A stretch of 64,000 nt of DNA from SZAS-7 sp964514655 (GTDB taxonomy: Bacteria; Chlamydiota; Chlamydiia; Chlamydiales; FEN-1388), in the NCBI GenBank assembly GCA_964514655.1, contig CAZEQY010000004.1, positions 1 through 64,000 of the forward strand, written 5' to 3'. Positions 51,768-61,598 of the stretch are shown here, piece by piece. Under the pieces are notes generated by a model that saw only the letters and a list, made by a program, of their open reading frames with translations, made no database searches and was not told the origin of the DNA. Position 1 is the first letter of the stretch; every line of letters starts with the position of its first letter. Made by a program: the position numbers and the translations under genes.

Positions 51768-53171
51768 CTATCTGCCAGCGATGGATCTTGCCATGTTGCG
51801 GAAGATGAAGCAGTGAAAGGGGAACATTGAGTACCAGTAGAGGCGGCCCATGAGGCCTTTTGGTCTAAAGGTGGCTGTTTGTACGAGGGTGTTTTGTTCT
51901 ATATGGAATTCAAGCCAGGCGTCTCCCGGGACTTTCATGCTCGCAAAAAGGATAAGATCGCCCTTTTCTCTATCGGCTTTTATAACGCGCCAAAAGTCTA
52001 TTGAGTCGCCGACAAGAACTTCGGTGGGGTGGCGCCTGCCGCGGTTTAGTCCTACACCCCCTAGCATCCGGTCGATAAACCCTCGTATTTTCCAGGCCCA
52101 GTTTGCGCTGTAGTAGCCGGTTGTGCCTCCGATACTAAAGATGCGCTCTATGGTTTTTTCTTTTGAGTCGTAGATGCTAAAGCGCTGTATATCCTTTAGG
52201 CAGCCTTCTTGAGGAACCTTTATAACTGTGCTTATGCTTGCTAATTCCCATGAATCCATCCATGTTGATGCCACTTCGGTTTCACAAGCAAGTTCTAAAG
52301 CTTTTTTACATGGAAGGCATGTATGGGGCAGTATCTTTGTTATCTCGTTATGCCGGCATACAGAGCTACTTTTTATACTTTCTACAAGGTAGTAGCAGAG
52401 CGAAAAGCGAACTGAAGTGATAAATACAAGCCAAAAACTAGATAAGCGCGGTGTAAGTACAGGAACGCTCACGATTAGGCGCTTTAAGCCGCGAATGGCT
52501 GCATATTCTTGCAAGAGCTCTTTAAAGGTCAGTATGTCAGGGCCGCCAATATCAAATACGTTGTTGTAGCACTCTTTGTTTAGAAGTACATGAGAAAGGT
52601 AGTAGAGTACATCTTGTATTGCTATAGGCTGGCAGGGAGTTGAAAGCCATTTTGGCGCTATCATAAATGGTAGTTTTTCTGAGAGGTCTCTAATAATTTC
52701 AAAAGAAGCGCTACCGGAGCCTATGATGATACTTGCGCGAAGTATTGTTGTTGGGATATTGCTTTTTTGCAAAATGCCTTCCACAATAAGTCGCGACTTA
52801 AGGTGGGGTGAGAGATGCTCTTCATCATTTATTATGCCGCCAAGGTAGATGAGCTGCTTTACTTGCCTTTCTTTAAGGGCAGTGACAAAGTGCTCGGCAA
52901 CGTCCATTTCAGTTTGTACAAGATCGCTCATGATCTCTGCCATTGAATGTACAAGGTAGTATGCAGCGTCAATGTCGCTTGGTAGGTCTTTTACAGTTTC
53001 GGGATTACGCAAATCGCCCCATAAGTAATGGAGGTTTTGTTTCTCTTCGCTAAAAGCCTTTGTGCCTTCTGTTCGCATCAGGGCATATACAATATGTCCC
53101 TGTTCGAGCAGTTGTGAGACCAAACGTTTGCCAACAAAGCCGCTTGCGCCTGTAACAAATACTTTTGCCAT
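51768..53171 (-). CDS. NAD(P)-binding NmrA/SDR protein with DUF2867 domain
   Basis: The N-terminal Rossmann fold (VFVTGASGFVGKRLVSQLL) and YYLVHSM match atypical SDR proteins. The C-terminal 150 residues (about 310-467) correspond to the DUF2867 part typical of this fusion. It ends with a hydrophobic-aromatic stretch (WYSMFPFHCFIFRNM). The reaction is unknown. It starts directly after the dnaE stop codon with no gap, so they are cotranscribed. The right MITE flank touches its stop codon. Confidence 0.85.
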   Translation of the reverse strand: MAKVFVTGASGFVGKRLVSQLLEQGHIVYALMRTEGTKAFSEEKQNLHYLWGDLRNPETVKDLPSDIDAAYYLVHSMAEIMSDLVQTEMDVAEHFVTALKERQVKQLIYLGGIINDEEHLSPHLKSRLIVEGILQKSNIPTTILRASIIIGSGSASFEIIRDLSEKLPFMIAPKWLSTPCQPIAIQDVLYYLSHVLLNKECYNNVFDIGGPDILTFKELLQEYAAIRGLKRLIVSVPVLTPRLSSFWLVFITSVRFSLCYYLVESIKSSSVCRHNEITKILPHTCLPCKKALELACETEVASTWMDSWELASISTVIKVPQEGCLKDIQRFSIYDSKEKTIERIFSIGGTTGYYSANWAWKIRGFIDRMLGGVGLNRGRRHPTEVLVGDSIDFWRVIKADREKGDLILFASMKVPGDAWLEFHIEQNTLVQTATFRPKGLMGRLYWYSMFPFHCFIFRNMARSIAGR

Positions 53172-56100
53172 TTACGTGATCTCAAGTTTTAAAAAGCTTG
53201 GAAGTTCTTTGAGTTCTTTTGAAAGGGCATCAGAGGGCTCTAGGCCTTTTTTCGCATCAAAAATGAGTGTGGAATGTTCCTGCTCTTGGGCAGTAAAGTT
53301 TATCTCAACAGGGAGCTCTCCGGGATAGCGAGTCAAAAGACTTTGCATATGCAAGATATGGCTTATGCGAAGCTGCAAAAGATCTACTGTGATAAGGATC
53401 TTTTGTTGAGGTGCTACTTCTTTTTGCTTGGGTGGTTTTTTTTCTGCGCCCGGCTTTTTATTTGACTGGATGCGAGCGCGCATCGCCTGCTGTTTTTTAG
53501 CTTTATCGTAGGCTTCATCGCACTCTTTGACTGTTGATTCATCAAGGCTTTTAAGCTCTGAAAGCCACTTGCAGGATAGCTGCCAAGAGTTTTCTCGCTT
53601 TTCTTTTGCAAGGACGCCCCATACAAGGCGGTTTTCTATTAGTATGCCTTGTAGCTCTTCATACAGCTCAGGCCATATCGGAAGTTCATACTTTCCGGAA
53701 TTGCCATCGCTAATCTTCAGTATCGCAAATTTCTTTTGTGTCTTTGAGGATATGCGTGCAGCCACTTCGTCGATGATAAAGGCTGTACGAAAGACGGTAT
53801 CGATAGGAAGTTCTTCTGCCTGGGAAAGGCTTGAGCAGCTTAGGCGCTTTAAAGTGGGCTGCAGAGCATCTAAGGGGTGTCCTGACAAAAAGAAGCCCAA
53901 AAGCTCTTTTTCGCGAATAAATAGATCTTCTTTAGGGCGCCTGAGGGGGGCTGCCCCAATAGTTGGTTCCCTATTAGGTTCGATTTTTGCAAAGAGGCTG
54001 ATGACGCCTTGCATATTTTCTTTTTGCTCGCGCTGCACCTGATCATAAAAGGCGTCTATACTGATCCGTAGGTCGTCTCGGTGGTAGCCAAACGAGTCAA
54101 AGCAGCCGGCTTCTATCAAAAGCTCTGTCGCCTTTTTGCCTACGCGCTTTAAATCTATGCGCGAGATCATATTGTAGAGGCTTGTGAACTTGCCTCGCTT
54201 TTTTCGCTCTTCGCAGATAGCGTCTACAACGCCTTCTCCAACGCCTTTTATGCCGTTTAGGGCAAAGCGAATGCCGGAATCTGTTGCAACAAAGGTGGTT
54301 TCTGATTCATTGATGTCAGGAGCAAGTACCGGAATTTGCATCTCGCGGCTTTCGTGAAAGAACTTTGCCACCTTTTCAGTGTCGTCGCGATCACACGTCA
54401 TAAGCGCTGCAAGCCACTGGCTGGGGTAATTTGCCTTGAAGTATGCTGTCACATAAGTAAGATATCCATATGCTGCAGCGTGGGACTTGTTAAAGCCATA
54501 TTCAGCAAACTTTTCCATCTTGTCAAAGATGCGAGTAGCGGTTTCAGAGTCAATGCCATTACTTTGGGCACCTGTCAAAAACTTTTCGCGCTGCTTCATC
54601 ATTTCGTTTTTGTCTTTTTTACCCATCGCGCGTCTAAGCACGTCACCTTCGCCAAGTGAATAGTTAGCAAGCTTTTGGGCGATCTGCATGACCTGCTCTT
54701 GATAGACCATAATGCCATACGTTTCTGCTAAAATCTCTTCCATCCATGGGTGTTCAGATTCGATTGCCTCCTTGCCGTGCTTACGTGCAATAAAGGATGG
54801 AATCATATCCATAGGGCCCGGACGATATAGCGACAACACGGCGATGATTTCTTCAAACTTATCAAGGTGAAGCTGCTTTGCTAGCTCCTGCATGCCGCCA
54901 GATTCTAGCTGGAATATACCGAGTGTTTTTCCTTGGTTAAGAAGGTCAAAGGTAGGTGCGTCATCAAGGGGTAGGTTGATCCAGTCGATACGCTTGCCGG
55001 TTTTAGCGTAGATAGCATCTACACATATCTTAACCGAGGTAAGGGTTTTAAGGCCCAAAAAGTCAATTTTGAGCATTCCCACCATCTCAACGGGCTTCAT
55101 CGAGTACTGCGTGACAAGAAGTGATGAGTCTTTAGCAACGCATATAGGGATATGCTCTACAAGTGGCTCTCCGGATATGATCATGCCAGCTGCATGCGTG
55201 CCTGTATTTCTGATAGAGCCTTCAAGTTTTTTGCCGATGTCTATGATGGTGCGGGTCTCTTCGTCGCTATCGTAAGCAGCTTTTAGGTCGGGGTCTTTTT
55301 CAAGGGCTTTTTCAAGCGTGATATTAAGGTCTTCGGGAATGAGCTTGGCAATAGAGTTTACCTTAGCTAAGGGCACGCCCATAGCACGGCCTACGTCTTT
55401 TATCACCATCTTCGCTTTCATTGAGCCAAAGGTGATAATCTGGGCAACGTTATCTTTTCCAAAGCGGTCTATTGTGTAGTTGATAACTTCGCTTCTTCTA
55501 TCCATGCAGATGTCAACGTCAATATCAGGATAGGAGACGCGCTCAGGGTTAATAAAGCGCTCAAAAAAGAGGTTAAACTGTAAGGGCTCGATATCTGTAA
55601 TTTCAGTGAGGTAGAGGATGATGGAGCCTGCTCCGGATCCTCGCCCAGGGCCCATTGGAATGCCATTTTTCTTTGCCCAGTGAATAAAGTCCCACACAAT
55701 AAGTAAATAGTCGCACATGCCTTTTGGGCAGATGACGCTCATCTCATACTTTAAGCGTTCATGAACGACAGTAAGTGGGTCTTTATCGGGGTATTTTTCT
55801 TTAACGCGCGCAAGCTGATGTTCTGTATAGCGTTTAGGGATTCCCTGCAAACAAAGGTCCCAGAGGTATTCTTCGACGTTGGCGTGACTTTTTCCTTCAG
55901 GAACAAAGACAGGGTAGTGCTTTGTTTTAAGGTCAATTTCAAGAGAGCATTTGTCAGCAATTTCTAGCGTGGTGCTAATCGCATCCGGCATGTCAGAAAA
56001 AAGCTGCATCATCTCTTCAGTGCTTTTAAAATAGAGCTCGTGAGAGGCAAAGGTTGTGCGCTTGGGATTTGGCGTGCGAAACTTGGGGTTACCCATGGCA

Positions 56101-56876
56101 TCGCGCTGCCACTCTTCTACAGGCTCTCCGGACTGGATGTTAAGTAGTACTTCGTGCGCTTTCCAGTCGTCTCTTTCTAGATAGTGGACGTTATTTGTTG
56201 CAACGCATTTGATGTTGAGCTCTTTTGCAAGCGGCAAAAGTCTACCGATAAGCCTCTCTTGCTTTTGGATATGTTCTTGGTAGTTACTATAAAGCCAAGA
56301 CTCATCAAACATGCCATCTAGCTGCAGCTCTTCTTGGGCGCTTGAATGGCGCTGAAATTCAAAGTAAAAATCTTCGCCAAAAAGGGACTGATATTCCTGT
56401 ATTACGCTACGTAGTGTTTCATCGGGGCTGTTAAGTGCTGCTTGCGAGATGGCACTTTCTAGGCAGCCGGAAAGGCAGATAAGGCCCTCTTTATATTGTT
56501 TTAAAAGTTCTAGGTCTATTCTTGGATAGTAGTAAAAGCCTTCTGTATAGCCATAGGAAGATAGTTTAGAGAGGTTGTGATAGCCTGTGCTATTTTTTGC
56601 GATGAGCGTAAGGTGCTGAGCAACGCGAGAGCCTATTTTCTTTTTTTCAAAGCGCGTTGTAGGTGCTACATATATTTCGCAGCCTATTATGGGCTTGATT
56701 TTGTGCTCTTTGCAGCTTTTATAAAAGTCGATTGCTCCAAAGAGGTTGCCGTGGTCAGTAAGGGCAAGCGCCGGCATGCCAAGTGTTGCTGCCTTTTTTA
56801 CAAGGCCACTTAGCGATGCCGTTGCATCTAAGATAGAATACTGCGAATGAACATGCAGATGGATAAATGAGCTCAT
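53172..56876 (-). CDS. dnaE: DNA polymerase III alpha subunit
   Basis: This is the replicative polymerase. The N-terminal PHP domain begins HLHVHSQYSILD, with DHGNLFG. The palm has the catalytic PDIDVDI near residue 460. The finger, OB-fold (around 1010-1110) and C-terminal region complete 1234 aa, the usual size. It ends with the acidic-basic tail ELPSFLKLEIT. It lies in the C. trachomatis-like order between the CT547/CT548-type pair and hisS. Confidence 0.97.
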   Translation of the reverse strand: MSSFIHLHVHSQYSILDATASLSGLVKKAATLGMPALALTDHGNLFGAIDFYKSCKEHKIKPIIGCEIYVAPTTRFEKKKIGSRVAQHLTLIAKNSTGYHNLSKLSSYGYTEGFYYYPRIDLELLKQYKEGLICLSGCLESAISQAALNSPDETLRSVIQEYQSLFGEDFYFEFQRHSSAQEELQLDGMFDESWLYSNYQEHIQKQERLIGRLLPLAKELNIKCVATNNVHYLERDDWKAHEVLLNIQSGEPVEEWQRDAMGNPKFRTPNPKRTTFASHELYFKSTEEMMQLFSDMPDAISTTLEIADKCSLEIDLKTKHYPVFVPEGKSHANVEEYLWDLCLQGIPKRYTEHQLARVKEKYPDKDPLTVVHERLKYEMSVICPKGMCDYLLIVWDFIHWAKKNGIPMGPGRGSGAGSIILYLTEITDIEPLQFNLFFERFINPERVSYPDIDVDICMDRRSEVINYTIDRFGKDNVAQIITFGSMKAKMVIKDVGRAMGVPLAKVNSIAKLIPEDLNITLEKALEKDPDLKAAYDSDEETRTIIDIGKKLEGSIRNTGTHAAGMIISGEPLVEHIPICVAKDSSLLVTQYSMKPVEMVGMLKIDFLGLKTLTSVKICVDAIYAKTGKRIDWINLPLDDAPTFDLLNQGKTLGIFQLESGGMQELAKQLHLDKFEEIIAVLSLYRPGPMDMIPSFIARKHGKEAIESEHPWMEEILAETYGIMVYQEQVMQIAQKLANYSLGEGDVLRRAMGKKDKNEMMKQREKFLTGAQSNGIDSETATRIFDKMEKFAEYGFNKSHAAAYGYLTYVTAYFKANYPSQWLAALMTCDRDDTEKVAKFFHESREMQIPVLAPDINESETTFVATDSGIRFALNGIKGVGEGVVDAICEERKKRGKFTSLYNMISRIDLKRVGKKATELLIEAGCFDSFGYHRDDLRISIDAFYDQVQREQKENMQGVISLFAKIEPNREPTIGAAPLRRPKEDLFIREKELLGFFLSGHPLDALQPTLKRLSCSSLSQAEELPIDTVFRTAFIIDEVAARISSKTQKKFAILKISDGNSGKYELPIWPELYEELQGILIENRLVWGVLAKEKRENSWQLSCKWLSELKSLDESTVKECDEAYDKAKKQQAMRARIQSNKKPGAEKKPPKQKEVAPQQKILITVDLLQLRISHILHMQSLLTRYPGELPVEINFTAQEQEHSTLIFDAKKGLEPSDALSKELKELPSFLKLEIT

Positions 56877-56901
56877 GTAGCATATTGTCGCATATTCGAG
56901 G

Positions 56902-57987
56902 TTAAAGCGCTACGATATGACCAACTTGCATAACTTCAACCGGGGTGCCGTCAAGTTCTTGGGGCATAAGGGCCATAAGCTCTTCAGTTGATTCTCTAAC
57001 AAGTACAAGTACTACCGGTACTTGATCATCAGTAGATGAAAATCCAACAGCATGTCCTACAACGCCAGGTATTTGCATAAGCTCTTGGGCGTATTTTGTC
57101 TTTACGCTAAGAACAGTTCTGATGAGCTCATGTTCTACAAGAGGCTCTTCTTCCTTAGCAACGCCTACCATCTCTACGTTAAGGGCATTAAGCACGTCTT
57201 GGATGGGGTTTGCAATAGCAATTGAGGAGCTTCCGGCAAATAGGAGGCCTATTGGACGTGGGTTTGTTGCAACATCTTCGACAAGTAAAGAGCCTGAGTC
57301 GCCGCCAGCTAAGAAGGAGCCTGGGGAGATCAGAATTTGATTTTCAAAATTTGAAGCATATTCGCTTCCACCGCATTCTGTTGAGTATTCTACAGTTATT
57401 GAGGCGTGAAGTCCTGCAATTTTACCGGTCGTAAAACCTGATGTTCTGCCATTTTTTTTCACTTTTTGGCCAACAAACGCTGCAACAGGTGTGCTTGAGA
57501 TGGTGCCAATACCAAGGATAGTGCCCGAAGCGTCAACCTTGCCGGGAATAATCTCTGCGATGGCAGCATCGACAAAACTTGTGCCGTTTGGTACTATTTT
57601 TGCCCAAGCAGTAAGTTTTGCTACATAGTCGTTTGCGTTATTTTGGCAGTTTATGTCGATATAGCCTGGCTGGTTAATTGGATCGCCTTTAGCCGATACC
57701 TTGTGGTTTGCACCTGGGGCACTATCACCTGCAAAAACGTGGGTATTGCTGAGGATATAGAAGGTGCCGCTTGCGTCTTTTACCAAAGAGCCAAGTGTGC
57801 CGCTGCAGCAGTAGTCTTTGGCTTTGTCAACGGTGCTGCCGCCACTTACCCCAAGTGGTATCGGGCGAGTTTGGCGCGCCTTTGGGCTTTGGGCAACACT
57901 TTTATTTTTATGTGGAACAATAGCTGGTAGTGATGCATGGAGCATCATGCCGAGTGCAACAGTTGATAATAAAAAGTTCTTTTTCAT
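56902..57987 (-). CDS. Secreted trypsin-like serine protease
   Basis: A signal peptide (about 1-22) precedes a chymotrypsin-fold domain with a plausible triad: His in SNTHVFA (about 81), Asp in FVDAAIAEI, and Ser in AGGDSGSLLV. The segment VKKNGRTSGFTTGKI is typical of NAL1-like or phage-related S1 peptidases. A C-terminal domain of about 80 residues (after 280) is unassigned. Processing of host or periplasmic proteins is likely. The ribosome binding site GAGGAG lies within a hairpin. Confidence 0.83.
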   Translation of the reverse strand: MKKNFLLSTVALGMMLHASLPAIVPHKNKSVAQSPKARQTRPIPLGVSGGSTVDKAKDYCCSGTLGSLVKDASGTFYILSNTHVFAGDSAPGANHKVSAKGDPINQPGYIDINCQNNANDYVAKLTAWAKIVPNGTSFVDAAIAEIIPGKVDASGTILGIGTISSTPVAAFVGQKVKKNGRTSGFTTGKIAGLHASITVEYSTECGGSEYASNFENQILISPGSFLAGGDSGSLLVEDVATNPRPIGLLFAGSSSIAIANPIQDVLNALNVEMVGVAKEEEPLVEHELIRTVLSVKTKYAQELMQIPGVVGHAVGFSSTDDQVPVVLVLVRESTEELMALMPQELDGTPVEVMQVGHIVAL

Positions 57988-57989
57988 AG

Positions 57990-58020
57990 GGTCATCTCCT
58001 CTTTTAGGTAAAAGATGACC
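57990..58020 (-). promoter_or_regulatory. Hairpin presenting the Shine-Dalgarno as a bulge
   Basis: In the minus-strand mRNA the sequence GGTCATCTTTT-ACCT-AAAAG-AGGAG-ATGACC can fold into an 11-bp stem. The Shine-Dalgarno AGGAG (57996-58000) forms a 5-nt bulge, eight bases before the protease ATG (57987). This could gate translation, for example by temperature or a ligand. Confidence 0.45.
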
Positions 58021-58049
58021 TTGCCAAAAAGAACCTTTTTTTTCAATTT

Positions 58050-59699
58050 TTACTGCTTGTCATTCACTAGTGCTAGGTTAAGTGGTGGCACTGGAACTAG
58101 TGGCTGAGGCGCCTGACGTACTGGCCTTCGTTTTTTCCAAAATCGAACAAATTTTGGAACAGCTCTTGGGAAATCACGATCAATTCTGACTACATCGTTT
58201 AGTAATTTGTCATATACAGATTGGTTTGGGCTAACGCCAAATCTACTGTTAAGAGTTTCGCACGTTTCGATAATAAGTGGTTTCCAGCCACTATGGACAC
58301 TGCGGTCTGTTATGCCGCAATTTGCACACCAAGTAGGCTTGGAGTCTCGAGCATCCGGATACCAGGGTGCATTCTGCATGCACGTTAAGACGTTTGCAAG
58401 TATTGGAGCTGTTTCTGCATTACATGGCATTTGCTCTATTCTGCTTAGCATGCTCCAGACTTCAGAGAGCGTGAAGTAGGACGAAAGCCGGGTAATTAAA
58501 GTAAATGACTTTGCCTGTAGGGCATGACGCTTTATCTCAGTGACAACTTCGCTGTCAATGCTTCGGGAGTGTACAAGTTCACAGTATTGTTCCACATAGG
58601 GGCAGTCCGTAGATCTTGCTGCAAGCTTTTTTGCGACAGAGGCAATTTGCGCTTTTTCACTTGGCTCGAGAAGCTGCGCCGCACTGAGAAGAAGATGAGA
58701 TGGGGCATCATCAGCTAAAAATCGTTTATACAGCGCTTGCTTTCGTTCTTGAGGAAAGTGTCTACTTTCTACAATATCAAGAAAAAAAGATATTCCAGGG
58801 TATTGAGCATCTTTTCGAATTTCAGACTCAAAATAGTCTAAAAGGTCTGGATATTCAACAAAAAGATCGTGAGTTCTTGACTCAAGATCGCTATCGATGT
58901 GTGTAGCGTTTAGCATAAATTCTCTAAATAGAGTACTTGAGCCCTTGCTCGTTACTTCATCATCCATGCGCTGAACAAGTGTTTGGATATTGCTAAAGGT
59001 AAGCCACCTAGCTGCTGCAACGGCAATCCTACAGCTTGTTGGTTTGGCTGTTTCACTCACATAGTGATTGATTAGCTTGGCTCGCAATTTTACAGGAAAT
59101 GTTTTTGCGTTGAGCGCTCTGATAAAGACAATATACTCAAATCCCTTTGGCATTCTCTCACACATCTGCTCAGACATTTTGATCAACTGCTCTTTTGAAG
59201 CTTCGTTGCCTTTATATTTGGTTACAATGTGGTAGAGCGTTTCAGTGATAAAGCGGCCATCTACTTTGCCTATAACTAATTCAGTTAGGATTCTGGAGGC
59301 AGTTTTTCTATCGTATTTTGCAAAGAGATCTACTCTGACGGCCATGTCGATGCTTGAGCAATCTGTTTGCTTTTTCCAGGCAATGAGAGCCTCGCCTACA
59401 ATTCTAATGGATGTGAAAGGGGCCTGTTCATTTACATAGGCCATAGCTTCCGGGCAGTAGCAGGCTACAAAATACATAAGCTCTAGATACTTATCTTCTT
59501 GAGTAGTCTCATACATGGATTGTAGAAGTGTTACTGCCTCAAGCTTTTCTTTAACTGAGTAGCCGGCAAAACGAACGCCCTCTTCTTCTCCAAAAAGCAC
59601 AGATGCAAGGTCGTTAACTTTATCATCGTCGGTTTGGGGGCCAACAGCTAGATTTGATAATTCATTAATAAGAGAATCTAAATTAAGTTGTACGCTCAT
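58050..59699 (-). CDS. Uncharacterised all-helical protein (549 aa)
   Basis: I do not recognise this family. The protein appears composed of alpha helices in roughly 30-40 residue pairs, suggestive of a HEAT-like solenoid (for example ITRLSSYFTLSEVWSMLSRI). A CANC motif lies near 457, and a basic, proline-rich tail (KKRRPVRQAPQPLVPVPP) ends the protein. There is no signal peptide. AAAGGA precedes the ATG. It sits between the secreted protease and another unknown gene. Confidence 0.78.
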   Translation of the reverse strand: MSVQLNLDSLINELSNLAVGPQTDDDKVNDLASVLFGEEEGVRFAGYSVKEKLEAVTLLQSMYETTQEDKYLELMYFVACYCPEAMAYVNEQAPFTSIRIVGEALIAWKKQTDCSSIDMAVRVDLFAKYDRKTASRILTELVIGKVDGRFITETLYHIVTKYKGNEASKEQLIKMSEQMCERMPKGFEYIVFIRALNAKTFPVKLRAKLINHYVSETAKPTSCRIAVAAARWLTFSNIQTLVQRMDDEVTSKGSSTLFREFMLNATHIDSDLESRTHDLFVEYPDLLDYFESEIRKDAQYPGISFFLDIVESRHFPQERKQALYKRFLADDAPSHLLLSAAQLLEPSEKAQIASVAKKLAARSTDCPYVEQYCELVHSRSIDSEVVTEIKRHALQAKSFTLITRLSSYFTLSEVWSMLSRIEQMPCNAETAPILANVLTCMQNAPWYPDARDSKPTWCANCGITDRSVHSGWKPLIIETCETLNSRFGVSPNQSVYDKLLNDVVRIDRDFPRAVPKFVRFWKKRRPVRQAPQPLVPVPPLNLALVNDKQ

Positions 59700-59747
59700 A
59701 CTATCCTTTAACTAAAAAAAGGAAGAAAGTGTACACTGTTTGCGAAT

Positions 59748-60131
59748 TTATTGAAATATCTTTTCGATAGATCGTATCGCGGCATCGACCCAGCTATGCA
59801 GTCTAGCTTGCTTGCGCTCACCTTCTTGCGTGGGGATGTCGTGGGTCGCTACGCGTGCTTTTATTCGCTGAAGACTAGTATTTAGTCTATCTGAAGCTTT
59901 AAAGCCCTCTGTTTTACGTAGTTCGTTGACTTTGTCAGCGACTGCAAGGAAATCTTTGGAGGATGCCCGAGTAGGGGTTTGTTTTGTCACAAGCCGTCCT
60001 TGATAGACGTACACGGTCTTGCCGGCTTCAAGTGCATCAGCAAGAGCATTTGCCTGTTCTTCTAATCCAAAAGCCGTTAAATCTCGGCCATGTGCCTGTT
60101 GTAAGCGATGAAGGTCAATGTCTAGAGCCAT
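59748..60131 (-). CDS. Uncharacterised small protein (127 aa)
   Basis: A soluble helical protein starting MALDIDLHRLQQAHGRDL, rich in Ala, Arg and Gln. GGGAGG lies a few bases upstream of the ATG at 60131, which favours it over an in-frame ATG 48 bases earlier. No family is recognised. It is divergent from hisS. Its short spacing to the 58050 gene suggests cotranscription with it. Confidence 0.7.
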   Translation of the reverse strand: MALDIDLHRLQQAHGRDLTAFGLEEQANALADALEAGKTVYVYQGRLVTKQTPTRASSKDFLAVADKVNELRKTEGFKASDRLNTSLQRIKARVATHDIPTQEGERKQARLHSWVDAAIRSIEKIFQ

Positions 60132-60201
60132 AGGTCCTCCCTTTATCCTAAGTCTATAATTAAAATATATTTTTGTCAACAGTAGGAGGTTGGGTTATAT
60201 C

Positions 60202-60230
60202 TTGCGTAAAAGTCAGTGAGGGCGTACACT
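60202..60230 (+). promoter_or_regulatory. Promoter of hisS
   Basis: TTGCGT (60202-60207) and TACACT (60225-60230) have a 17-bp spacer, about 30 bp ahead of the hisS start. Confidence 0.4.
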
Positions 60231-60259
60231 TGCACTCAATATAAATTCTGTGAACTTTT

Positions 60260-61573
60260 ATGCCTATTGCTATACCTACAGGCACTTTTGATATACTGCC
60301 GCAAGATCCTAAAGAAAAATGGCACGAATCGCATTTATGGCAGTTTGTAGAGTCCGTAATGCGTGAGCATGCAAAGGTCTATGGCTTTGAGGAGATTCGT
60401 ACGCCTATATTTGAGCGTACAGAGCTTTTCTGCCGTAGCGTTGGCGATGCTACCGATATCGTATCGAAGGAAATGTACACCTTTATGGATCGCGGTGAGC
60501 GCAGTATGTCCCTGAGGCCTGAGGGCACAGCTGCTGTTATGCGCGCCTTTATAGAAAAGGGCTTACAGTCTCAAGCAAACATTCATCGCCTCTACTATAT
60601 AGGCCCCATATTTCGTTATGAAAGACCTCAGTCAGGGCGTTTTCGTCAGCACCACCAGTTTGGTGTAGAGGTAGTTGGGGGAGGTCAGCCGGAGCAAGAT
60701 GCAGAGCTTATCGAGATGCTCTACACCCTCTACGAAAAGCTTGGTCTAAAGAACCTTAAGGTGCTTATAAACTCTCTTGGCGACAAAGCTGCAAGGCAGC
60801 AGTTTCGATCAAGTCTGCAAGACTATTTAAGGCCCAAGCTTGCTGAGATGTCTGATGACAGCAAGCACCGCTTTGAGGTTAATCCGCTTCGTATCTTAGA
60901 TTCTAAGGATGAGCGAGATAAGGAAATCGTGCGAAATGCGCCTTCTATCTTAGACTTTTTAACGCCAGAATCTAATGCCCACTTTGCAAGGGTGCAAAGG
61001 CTTCTTTCGCACCTTAACATCCCTTACGAGATCAACACCAACCTCGTGCGAGGCCTTGACTACTATAACAACACCGTATTTGAGGTTACTTCAAGTCACC
61101 TAGGCTCACAAAATTCTCTTGCCGGTGGCGGCCGCTACGATGGCCTTATGAAGAACCTAGAGGGCCCAGACCTTCCGACAATAGGGTTTGGAGCAGGTAT
61201 TGAGCGCATGATTTTGGCCCTTTTAAACCAAAGCCACATAGTTCCAGAGCGCGAAAGGCCCGGCCTTTATATCATTCCGTTAGGGGATGAGGCTATGGAG
61301 CCCGCTTTTGCCCTTGCAAGAGCCCTTCGTCTAGCGGGTACAACCTGCTTGATAGACTATAGCGGCAAAAAGCTGAAAAATGCCATGCGAGAAGCTGATA
61401 GTGTGAAGGCTCAGTATGTGCTCATACTCGGTGAAAACGAGCTTAAGATGGGAAAATGTGAGCTTAAAGAAATGGCGTCAGGACAAAAGCTTGAACTTGC
61501 AATCGATGCTGTGTCTCTCTTTTTTAAGACAAGGACATTGGCAGCTGGTGCGCACGTGGAGCATAAGATTTAA
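60260..61573 (+). CDS. hisS: Histidyl-tRNA synthetase
   Basis: A class II synthetase charging tRNA-His. Motif 2 is YIGPIFRYERPQSGRFRQHH, and the HisA-type signature LVRGLDYYNNTVFE is diagnostic for HisRS. Motif 3 lies in GFGAGIERMIL. The C-terminal anticodon-binding domain follows (GLYIIPLGDEAMEPAFAL). Length (437 aa) is normal. It precedes mip, as in the C. trachomatis order, with a gap of 25 bp. Confidence 0.97.
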   Translation: MPIAIPTGTFDILPQDPKEKWHESHLWQFVESVMREHAKVYGFEEIRTPIFERTELFCRSVGDATDIVSKEMYTFMDRGERSMSLRPEGTAAVMRAFIEKGLQSQANIHRLYYIGPIFRYERPQSGRFRQHHQFGVEVVGGGQPEQDAELIEMLYTLYEKLGLKNLKVLINSLGDKAARQQFRSSLQDYLRPKLAEMSDDSKHRFEVNPLRILDSKDERDKEIVRNAPSILDFLTPESNAHFARVQRLLSHLNIPYEINTNLVRGLDYYNNTVFEVTSSHLGSQNSLAGGGRYDGLMKNLEGPDLPTIGFGAGIERMILALLNQSHIVPERERPGLYIIPLGDEAMEPAFALARALRLAGTTCLIDYSGKKLKNAMREADSVKAQYVLILGENELKMGKCELKEMASGQKLELAIDAVSLFFKTRTLAAGAHVEHKI

Positions 61574-61598
61574 ATTTCAACCATATAGGAGTATAACT

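Noticed and set aside
61416..61598. An N-terminal extension of mip reaching into hisS
   Set aside because: The extension is the out-of-frame tail of hisS. The ATG at 61599 has an AGGAG site and starts a proper signal peptide.
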